Source: Steromphala cineraria
Lineage: Eukaryota > Mollusca > Gastropoda > Trochida > Trochidae
Length of the DNA stretch: 64,000 nt
Direction of reading: 5' to 3'
NCBI GenBank assembly: GCA_916613615.1
Contig: OU744733.1
Span: 34,821,939-34,885,938 of the forward strand
Below, piece after piece: positions 44,230 to 56,200 of this stretch (positions are counted from its first letter, which is position 1; each line of letters starts with the position of its first letter). A program made the position numbers and the translations under genes. The notes beneath the pieces were generated by a model that worked only from the letters and a program-made list of their open reading frames with translations, searched no databases and was not told where the DNA came from.

Positions 44230-47200
44230 GTAAAGTATGTTTTCACAAGCCAAATGATTTAGTAGTGACAGAGCTCTACTCATCTCACCGACATCATCAA
44301 CTTCCAACATCCACCATCCACCCTATTCTCACACAAATATCCTCACAAATCACATGACCTATCCAATCTTATCACATCTTAGCTAACCTAACCAATCCAA
44401 TCGCAACAAACGACTTTTTCACATCACCTCACCTCATTGAACTACACCTTATTTCACCTCACCTCATTTCGTAACCAATCCCTTAGTCACCTCAACTTAA
44501 TCCATTAACTAACAACAACATATCTCATCTCACCTCATCGAATCGGAACCAATCACTAATTTACCTAACCACAACTCACTTCAACCAATTCAAGCCAATA
44601 CAACCTCATCTCACCTGACCGCAACAAATCTCACTTCGCCTCAGTTCACCTCATCCAATCGCAACTGATCACCAATTCACCTCACCTCATTTCGACTCAC
44701 TCATCTAACTACATCACATCTCTTATGACCACATTCCACCTCATCGAATCGGAAGTTCACCAATCACTTATTCATCTAACCCAACCTCACTTCAACTAAT
44801 TTAAGCCCAAGCAACCAGCATCAAATCTCAATTTGTCTCAATTCACCTCATCCAATCGCAACTCATCACTTTTCCTCACCTCATTTCACCCCACATCTAC
44901 CCCACTCAATTCCTTTGTCATCTCACCTCGACGTACCTCGTTTCACTTAATTTCTTATTTAATCCACACCACACCACACCATCATCTCACCTCATCGAAC
45001 AGAAACCAATAATTGAGTCACCTAATCTCAACTCACCTCAACCAATCCAAGCCATTGCTTCTTCATTTCACCTCACTAATTTCCCCTGACCATGACAGTT
45101 GACATGAATAATAATTGATGCCTAAGGCAAGTTCTAAACAAGTTGAATGGAATTGATTGGTTTATATTTCACAGATTTGTGAATGAAGCAGTCTGATTAA
45201 AATCGTTCTAGTCCCGAAGGATAAAATATTCAAAATATTAACTCTACCGAGATATGAAATCCTCTAATGATGAGAAACCCTTTCGAAATAACAAGATCGG
45301 TTCCCGATTGAGTTGATATTTTTACACGTTATTCCTTGGAACTAGGCCGATTATATCAGATTTGAGGACGGGCCTTCCACCCGATACATGGTGCATGTCT
45401 CCGCTTGTGGTCAAACAAAATGAAACAGAGAACATAATGTGAACAATTCGAATAAGATATCCGATGTCATAGAGTAGGATTTCCCCCCTTGACAAATTTC
45501 CCCCCGGAAAATTGGCTATATAGCCACATTTCCCAAGGAGAAATATGGCTATATAGCAGATTTTCCCCTATACCCCTCAGAATTATCATTGAACTTTAAA
45601 AATTACAACAAACACTGAGCCAGGAGTTTAAATCGTGTGGCATTACAAAATGTACAAGGACAGTGGTTGACTTTAGCCCTTATAATCCTAAAGTCTTCAA
45701 TTTACAGGGGGGGGGGGGGGGGGGGGAATCTGACTATAAAGCGGAAAATTGGCTATATAGTGGATTTTCCTGGTGGGAAATATTGCTATATAGTCTGTTT
45801 GCCGGGGGAAGCATGGCTATATAGCCAGTTTTCTGGGCGAAATTCTGCTACATAGCCAGTTTTCCGGGGGAAATTTTGCTATATAGCCCGTTTTCCGGGG
45901 GGGGGGGGGGGGGGAATTTGTCTAGGGGGGAAATCCTACTCTCTGACACCGGTTCGGATTTTACTTAAGTAGTAGCTGATGCCTTTAGACAAATTCTGAT
46001 TATGTTGAAATGGCATTGATTGATTTATTCTTAAATTCGGTGACAAATGTTCGATTCGCCCGCTGGTTGGTAATTATATCTTCTGAAACAGAGAACTTTA
46101 TGAGCAATTCAATTAACGATATTTCGGATTTGACTTACATAGTAACTGATGCCTTCAAGAACATCTAATAAAGATAATAAGATTGATTGATACATCACAG
46201 ATTTGGGGACGAAAGTTCCCGGTAGGTACCTGTCTCTTCGTGTTGTCAAACAAAATGAAACAGAGAATTATTACATGTGAAAATTCGAATAAAGATATTG
46301 GTTCCGGTGTCATAGAGTAGGATTCCCCCCTAGACACCGGGTTTAACTTAAATAGAAGGTGATGCCTTCTAGTAAGTTCTAATAAAGTTAAAATGTTAAG
46401 ATTTAGTGGTATTTCTCAGATTCAATTCGCCCGCTGGTTGGTAATTGTATCCTCTGAAACAGAGTACCTAATGTGAACAATTCGATTTAAGATATTTAAG
46501 ATATTTCGGATTTGACTTGAATAGAAACAAAAACTCGGAACTAGGCTGATTGTAATCAGACTGGTTACACAAACAAGTTCTTATTAAGTGAAATGGTAAG
46601 GTTGATTAATATTTCACAGATTTGGGGACGAAGGTTCGATCCGACTGCTGGTTGGTACCTGTCTACTCGTGCTGTTTCTCCTGCTCAAGCTGATACCTGG
46701 AGGACGCTTTACCTGCCTCAAACACTTCTCAGGTGTATGGGGAGGTAACACCAGGATGATGACTGCTCGCACCTGGGTTAGACGGTAAGGCCAAGAAAAT
46801 ATTCATAGTCAGTGAATCCTTATTATTAATTCCTAAGTATTTGTTTTCATATAGTTCCTATCAAACCCCTAACACATAGAAAAAAATCACTTTCAAATTA
46901 CAGAAAATTCTCAATATCGGTTACTGAACAAAAGTTTGCTTTACTTGGTGAGAGTTCTTATTCAAGATTACCATTAAAGGAAATCCGGAATTGGTCAAAA
47001 TATTGATTATGGATCATATTCTGACATTCCTGAAGAGAGGCAAGGGGTAAAAATTGGAAATTTTAGGAGTGTCTAACTCTGTAGTTCAACACATTATAAT
47101 AATGATAATTTGCAAAATATGTTTAGCGCCTGATTTGACTAAACATAAAACCACTCATAGGCACTTCATAGTGACAATGGTATAGAGTCTATTGTCAACT

Positions 47201-50200
47201 TTAACATTCTTATAGGCTACAGATGGGTTCGACGCCCTTCTTGAAACTGGTGTAAGATTCAGAGTCTCTAACTGTAGCTGGTAGATGGTTCCAAAGAGTT
47301 GATGCTATCTTGTCAAAGCACATTTGCAACAACATGAAAGTTCATTATTTTTGCGTAGATAAAATGTTCGGAAAAAACAGTTGTCTAGTAGCTGTTCCCT
47401 CATATATCGCAGGAGCCTGTACGTGTTGTTCCTGGCCGGTGCCGGTGTGTACATAGGGCTGGAGGTAGTACAGACTAACCCGGAGAATACACAGGCGCTG
47501 CTTGGGGTTGCTTCTCTTATTCTCCTCTGCTTCATCACCTCAACCAGCCCGGCTAGAGTAAGTGATATGCCCACACTTCGCTCAATACACCGCCTGTTTG
47601 AATTGTGGAAATTCCAGCAGGAGGTGTATGATGAGATTATCCCATAGATTCAAGTTTGTATGCCTTCACCTATTCTATCCCAACAAGGATTGGGTCATAA
47701 GATCCTGATATCCAGCTTCCAACAGCTTCACCTGGCGGCAAAACTTTGCAATATAAACTATCTAAAATATATCAGCCAATGAAAATGCCTCGCACTCGCT
47801 TGTTGTCACCGAGGAATATGCCAAGATTCAGTAACCAAATTCAGTTCTGTCAAGAAAAACGATGGATTAAGTGCATGTTTGAATGAAATATAATTTCCTC
47901 GAAGTAAACTTGTAATGACTTAGGTTTTTCAAATATTAGATTTTGAAACAGCTTCGTTACATCCAATCAGACTTCTCCATTAAGTTGGGTACACAGCCAA
48001 TCTCTACTCTGCAGATATTCTTTCATATCGTTTCGTATATAGAACTATGTTTACGGCACTTGTGTCTAAATAGCGATTTTGGTCGAGAAGAATTCAAATA
48101 TTAAATTTAGATAGCCTATCCATTGTCAAAGTATGACAGGAACATATAACAAAAGCTTCTTGTATATTATATATCACTTGCAATGTATTTCAAGAAGAGC
48201 CTAGAGATGATATTACTTATGGACCTTGTTGTTTTAGATAAACTGGCACACCGTGTTCTGGGGCATTGGAATCCAGTTTGTCTTTGCTATTCTGATTCTA
48301 AGAACAAGTTGGGGCTACGCGGCCTTTGATTGGCTGGGACATCGAATAGAAGAATTCCTGGAACATGGACAAGCGGGAGCAAGGTTTGCGTTCGGTGCCA
48401 GCTACAGGGACCACAGGTTAGCTTTTGCTGTGAGTAATAATTATTGTTATATAAGAAGTCTATGAAAATATAGAGATTCTCATCAAAGTGTTTCACCTTT
48501 ATCAACCAATGTTGATCTATTTGACAAAAGAAGAAAAAAGGATGAGATATTATGTATCATTCAAACTCTTTTTCACTACTTCTTTATAAAAATGAACATC
48601 TTTCAACACTGTAGGCTGCTACACGAGACTCAAGGGTTCGGAAACTGGCGTTTTAGGCGTAGGAAGATGGTTATACTTTAGATCACACTTTTTTCGTGAA
48701 AGTCAAATTGCACACATCCCATGGAAGTGACCCCTTTGTCTTTCGATATTAAACAATCGTTCATAAGTAACATAGGAATGTATTGGCCAATCGTTGGCCT
48801 TGTCACCTCCCCCCATCATCATAGTCGTTGTCAACGTCATCTTCATCATCATCATAGTCGTTGTCAACGTCATCTTCATCATCTTCATAGTCGTTCTCAA
48901 CGTCGTCATCATCTTCATAGTCGTTGTGAACGTCATCCACGTCATCAATATCGTCGTCGTCGTCATCGTCATCATCATCATAGTCGTTGTCGTCATCGTC
49001 ATCATCATTATAGGCGTTGTCAACGTCACCATCGTCGCTGTCGTTATTGTTCTTATAAATATTAACTGTTCTTTTCAGGTTCTCCCTATCATGTTGTTCT
49101 TCAACTCGGTTATATTCTTCCTGTACCATATCGGAGTCATACAAGCTATCATCAAAACACTGGGTACCTTCCTCGCCTTCTGTCTCGACACGGGCCCTGT
49201 TGAGTCTGTTGTGGCAGCTGCAAACATCTTCATCGGTCTGGTGAGTTCATTTCTTGGTCACCCAGGGCTTATCATTCTCTCCCCACAGAGGTAGATCAAG
49301 TCATGAAATGTTGATACAGCCTCTGTTCTATTACGCCGAAATCCTTGGGTTCCGGCAGTTTCCCCTGGCGGAAAAAAAATCACCACAATCTATTTGAATT
49401 TCTTCATCAAATGACAACGCTTCTCTCGCAGGAAGGGGTGGTTCATATCACAATGCTTTTGTCATTATTAAGTAGCCAAAATGGTGATTTTAGAACAGCG
49501 TCGCTAATTGCACAACTAACTTTGATTGCCTCCAATCAGGCATCTCCCATTCTATCCCACAAAGTCGGCGTAATATAACAGAGGCTGTATCTATATTTCA
49601 TGACTTTATCTGCCTCTGTGGGGAGATAATGAGGGCTTATTAGCCCAATACTCTACACAAATACCTTCCTGGGACTTTTAACCAGGAACATTTATTTAAA
49701 ATCCCGGTCTTGTGTCTTGTTATATCTTCATCATTCCCAGAATATTTTTAAGGGATTTTTCTGAAGCAAAATAGGAGGGGAAATTCCTGTTCATTCAATT
49801 CTAGTGTTAACGAATGAAGATTTTAACGATCAAATTGAAACATGCATCTGATCTACATACAGTCCAAAGTGGAGACATTCGTCGGAATAAGATAATAATA
49901 AGCCTTTACATAACCTAACATGAAAGTTTTGTGTAACGATTAATTCTTTGTAAATTGCTAAGCATTATGAATACATTAATTTTGTCGATTTATAAGTGGC
50001 GATTCAAAATATTTTATTTCGTGCAATATAAATGGTTTAGCCTTTTATCCCACAGAACTCATTTTCCCCATTAGATGATACCACTTCACATGACTGCAAT
50101 TGGTTGGTTAATCGTTGACCTAGTGAATAAAATATTGAAAATATTATGTTTACAACATATCGTCGTTGTTTATAAAAACTAGTGTCCAAAAGAAACGCTA

Positions 50201-53200
50201 CCGCGTGTTCGCATCGACTTAAATAAAAACAAACCCATATAGAAATATCATTTTGGTTTAACTTTTTAGAGTGCCCTTTTCACATAATGGGTATAAAGTT
50301 TCATTTTAATCAAGTCAGAATAACCGTTAGGACAAGCCTATAAAGATGGGTGGGGTCGAATATTTGAAAAATCATTTAAGCACTGATCGCGAAAGCATGG
50401 AGAAATGTCACAATACAAGTTACAAAGTGATGTTAGTAACGGGTAAGTCAATCACTAGAGTCTATACAAGCAAGAACACGTCTACGGACTGACGTCGTTA
50501 AACGTCTGATGACGTCTTGGGTGATGCGTTGTCATTCGTCAAGGAGGCATTGTTCAACATCTTGGAGGTTGGCTGGAGCCACAGGGCGACTTCTGACATT
50601 CCGATTGTGTTCATCCCATAAATGTTCGATAGGGTTCATATCAGGTTGTGCCCAGTCGCGACGCTGCCATCGGCGAACTCGCCTTGCCATCAGTCTGTTT
50701 GTCCGGTCTCAGGAACCGTCCGCGGTAGGATTGGTAGGCTCTTTCTCTTTCATTGACTGTCAAACATGGCATTATTTGGTGTTCTTTTTGTTGCTATGAC
50801 AATAACGTGTGGATTTAGCCATTTTATACAATTAATTTGTACGCGTTAAACGTGCTACAGTCAATAATTTCTTTTCACAAAGTTCCCGATTTCCCCGGAA
50901 GTGATGGCATGTTCCCGGTATTTTCGATCGAATACACAGTATTTGGTATACATGATATACAAAATCATGTTTCCAAACGAAATGATATCAAAGTAAGAAA
51001 ATTATTTGGAAAAAATGTTGGTAGCGTTGCTTTTGAACACTAGTTTATATACATATATGCATTTGAAAATGTCAAATGAAATTTTGATACCGAATCTTCC
51101 TTAGATTCAGATTGAATTGTTGAATTTTTTAAAGCCCGTCGCTTCAGCAACACCATAACGTCATGAGAAAGTGATTACCTAAGAGCATTGTTCAATGACG
51201 GCAGATCACCGTTGTTTCCAGACACCAGTTGCTGATAACGCATTCAAATGTTAATTTCACTAGTGTATGGTTACATGGTTAATATAAGATATAAGATAAA
51301 CAGATTTACCTTTCAAAAGTGTATCCTGTCTCAGGGAACGAACGTTACGCTCGCGCGGCCTGACTTGGAATATAGCAAATAAATTCATTTTCTCGCCACC
51401 TTCTCGATAAAATTTCAACGAGAAAAAGATTTGATTGGCTATAACCCAAGTCGTACCGCTCGTGCGAATCTAGCTTCTGAGCCCAGGGTACAGATTAGTG
51501 AAGTTAGCGTAACGTTCGTACCCTGAGACAGGATGGGTTTGATGATAATTTCAGACCGAGGCTCCCTTGTTGGTGCGTCCCTTCCTGAAGATGGTGACCC
51601 TCTCGGAGCTCCACGCCATCATGACCTGTGGCTTCGCTAGCGTCAGCGGGGGTGTCCTAGGAACATTCGTACAGTTTGGGGTATGTATCATGCTTTTACA
51701 CTAGAATTTTGGTAAATTCATTCATTGCAGTCAGAGGCAAAAGGTTGAACCAGCCTCTGGTGGAATAATTGAGATGCTGGAAAGCAGGGAAAGGGAACTC
51801 CGATTGGATGCAATAAAAGCAGTTGATGCAGCCTCTGTTCTATTACGCCGAAATACGTGGGTTCCGGCAGCTTCCCCTGGCGGGAAAATTTTCAACACGA
51901 TCCATTTGAATTTCTTCAGCAAATGACAACGCTTCTCGCAATGAAAGGGTGGTTCATATCACAATGCGTTTGCTATGATATAGTAGCCAAAATGAAGATT
52001 TTAGAACACAACAAACTTTGATTGCCTCCAATCAGGCATCTCCCATTCTATCCCACAAAGTCGGCGTAATAGAACAGAGGCTGTATCAACATGTGGGGAG
52101 AGAATGTCTCTCAGGCAGTATTCAGAATATGTTAATTCTGGGTCCGTAACTTTACAACTTGAAAAAAAAAACCATCAAAATATTTCACTATACCTATGCT
52201 GAATGGGCGTATGCTATCAATACTCAAACATCGAGACTAAGTATAAAGTGTCATTCACGCTTTGTTCAAACACTTGAAACCCTTAAAAACCGTTATTAGA
52301 AGTGTACCATTCTGGTATTCACCAACATTTGAACCAGTGCGAGGAAGATTCTATGTGATCTAATTAATTGTTGGAGAGTTGTACATGGTTTGCAAGTCTG
52401 TGTTAAAAGAATGATAAACGCTGTAAAAAATGTAATGACTTGTTTCAACCATACATCTAATGGCTGCCATGTCTGTTATAATATGAGTGATCGCCATATG
52501 ATATTGCCATGTTAACTGTCATGTCTACCATGTGTGATTGTCATATTGCAACATGTGACTGTCATTTTGCAGCATGTGACTGTCATATCACAACGTGTGG
52601 CTGTCATATCACAACATGTGACTGTCATTTTGCAACATGTGACTGTCATTTCTACCTAGGGTGACTGTCATATCACACCGTGTGGCTGTCATATCTACCA
52701 TAAGGAAGAGGATTATATGGATGACAACTTCTTTATTCATGTTAGGCGAATAAAGAAGTTTTCATCCATATAATCCTCTTTCTTTTTGTATTTCCAACTT
52801 CTAAAATGCCTCTCAAAGACATATCTACCATATATTGATTATCATATGAAGTTGTTTATTTCTCTACTTTTGGCCAAATGGATTACTGCATCAAATCAAA
52901 CATGTTTGACATATTTTGCAACAGATTTAGTTGCAATCATATTTGTTCAAGCAGTTTATAAACTGACGTCCAAAATAAACTTTACACTTTTTAAACTGAA
53001 ATTTTGAAAACAATGTTATTTCAATATTTGCAGTTAAGTTCTCAACAACATAGTTGAAACCCAAACTTTTATGTTTAAAACTTTAAATTGAGCAATATTC
53101 ATGCATTTTGCAAAAATGGCAAAAAATGTCATAATCAGGTGACCTTTCCACCGGAGTTTAGTCACGTGACGAAAAGGTTTAATAAATGTCCATAATGAAT

Positions 53201-56200
53201 GTTTGTCCTCCTGTTTGTGAAAAAAACACCTTAAAACCGGTAACGGCACAGCAAAAATATCACCAATCCCCATTGAAAATCAACAAAACTGATAAAAAAA
53301 TACCCTTGTTACAAGAATCGATAGTGTTCCTTCATTTGTTATGGTAACTTGATCAGGCTTTACAGAGAGGTTGTGAGGATTGCTGACAACCCTGAAACAT
53401 GGAAAAAGAGTTGTTTTTGACTGCATGAGGGCAAATATCTAAAACGTTAGACCACCGATAACGTTGTCTCTTAGTGACGTCAAGGATAGCATACATCAAA
53501 GGTCGACATGTCATTATGTTCTCGTGCACTATATGAACTTGAACAGTTGTAATCAAAGCTCATTGACTGCTCAATTGATAGCCATTGGCCACTAATCAAC
53601 CACACAAGGCAATGTCATTCATAAAGTCATAACGTCAGAATTGGCCTGCAATATTACGATTTAACTGCGATTGTTCAGCTCTCAAGGCTGATTACCAGTT
53701 GTACGACTAACAAATGTGTCAATCTGACATGTAGGACTTTATCCATAAATTCCCATTGATAGAAAAACATGGATTCAGATTTAATGTGAAGATTGAAACT
53801 GAAGACAGGTGACGTAATTCAAATTTTGGCCGTTTTCGTTACACTAGGCAGATTTTGAAGGGATAACACTCGGCCTGCTCATACCTGGCGCAAAAGTTGC
53901 TAATTTCATAACCTTAACGAAATTATTGCGAAAAAAGCATTTCAATGAATGCCTGAACAATCAAAATTTTGACCCCTGCCCACTTTAAATTGATTAATTG
54001 CTAAATCGGGGTTTTCCCCTTCAATTTTAATTAGCTGGTTGTTGACTGAAATGGTTGATCGATAAAAGGCACTTTGTTTTAAAGTTCTATCATTCTTCAT
54101 TCTTTAATCAGAATGATTACAAAATGTAGTAAAGTTTCTTTTGGACGTCAGTTTAGTTTGTTAAGTAGAAGTTTTATTAATTTGTAAAAGTTAGTTCTTT
54201 ATGTTGAATACTTGTTACAAGTAAATAATATAAGGAAATCGTCTTTTATTCAAGTCAACTTCTTAACTACCAAGCACCATACGCCCGAGCCACTGTTAAG
54301 ATTCAAAAATGGACTTCTAGTGTGTTTTCGTGATATGGTGTTCTATATCTCCTGTCAAGCATCTCGCCAAAGTACTGGCCCTGGTCGGTAAAACTAAAAG
54401 ACGTTGATCTTCCATAAAACATCTTTTCATCCTGGTATTACCAACTTCTCGAATGCCTCCCAAACAACTTCAATTCAAAAGATATTTTCGGGGCACGATG
54501 AATCCGAATGATAAATTATAAAGGATAAAGCTGTAGCCGTACAAGACCCTGAGGATAAGGTCAGAGTTTGAGTTGAGATTCACGCAAACCATCCTCGGGT
54601 ATCCAGGGCTGGATGTCCCGATGCTCTAGGCTAGTCATTATAATCAGCATCGGGACATTTTGCCCTGGGAAACCGAGGATGTATCGGACCATGTTCCCTT
54701 TATGATTGGGGATGGTGTTCCGCAGGTCTGGATGTCCCAATACTTTGTCCTAGTCATTATAATCAGCATCGGGACATTTGGCCCTGGGAAACTGAGGTTG
54801 TATCGTACAAAGAATCGTTTGCCATTGGTGATGATGATCCCCCAGGTCCATGACCTTAGGAAACCAAGGATTTATGGACCCTGTATAATTTATTATTGAG
54901 AATGGTGTTCTCCCAGGTCCCCGCCAACCACCTGTTGTCTGCGTCTGTCATGTCTGCCCCAGCTGCTCTGGCTGTCACTAAGATCATGTGTCCGGAAACC
55001 AAGAGGTCTGTGTTCGGGCAAGGAACCAAGATGGAACTCGGAATGCAGTGAGTACAAGCAGTATCACATTTTGTCACAGTGTTGCAATTATTCCAGCTAA
55101 AAAGCGGAATGTGATCCACGAAGCTCCTAGAATACCCTGATTGCTATCACAGCAGATGCCTCGTATCACCAACTAGAAGGTCCGTGAATAGACAAGCCAT
55201 TAGCTAAGATAGAGCTGAAGTTGCAGTAAGAAAAACCGGAGTATCATCTTTTTTTATTCTGTCATCAAATGGTAATGGTCTGAAAATTGTGCAGCAATAG
55301 GGAACTTGTATCCGCGAAACTCCTAAAATACCCTAATATTTTAAACGCAAATTGCAATTAGCAAATTAGGCCAAAGGGATCGCAAAGGTTGAGCTCGGGA
55401 TGCAGTGAGTTAACAGCAGTCATATTCTCCATTCATTAGCGAAGATATAGCTCAGCTGCAGCTGAGAGCAATACCAACAAATTTCATTCTCTCATCTTAG
55501 TTCAACAACATCCTTGAACATTTGCGGAGCTTCTTAAATACCCTGATATTGACCACAGCATATCGCATGGTGATATATGAACTTATATATATGATTTTGG
55601 ACATAAATAAACCATATGTCGGTTTCACTTTAACGAACAGAGACTGTATTGATCAAAGCATTTATAAACGTGTTTTTCCAGAAAACATCGAAATGCCCTA
55701 TCGGCCATATCAAGCGGTGCTGTTGCAGCGGTAAAAATTGCGGCTAACACGATAGCCAATCAGATTGCTTTCGTCTCCTTCCTGAACTTCGCTGACATGA
55801 CCTTGGGATGGTTGGGAGATAGGGCGGGTGTGGATGGCATGTCCTTCGAGGTGATTCTCTGTGCACCGTTTTAAAACGGATACAATGTTAACCAATCTCT
55901 CCCCACAGAGGCAGATTAAGTCATGAATGTTGTTCGAGCCTATGTTCTTATTAGCCGAGTTTGCGGAAATTGGGAGTTGCATGATTGGAGGCAATCAAAG
56001 TTAGTTGTGCCATCAGCGACGCTGTTCAAAAATCATCAACTTATGAATCATGGCAAATGCATTGTAATTTTAACCACCCTTTCCATGCGAGAAGCGTTTT
56101 AATTTGCTAAAACAAATTCAAATGGATTGTGGTGCAATTGTTTCGGCCAGGGGAAACTGCCGGAAACCACAGATTTGGTCTAATAAGAACAGAGACTCCA

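Noticed and set aside
46620..46800. Possible missing transporter exon (CTGTTTCTCCTGCTCAAGC region)
   Set aside because: No open frame with a hydrophobic helix and no matching splice sites; it belongs to the tandem repeat array.
48703..49144. Poly-Asp and poly-Ile open frames
   Set aside because: Translations of the CAT/CGT microsatellite in transporter intron 3.
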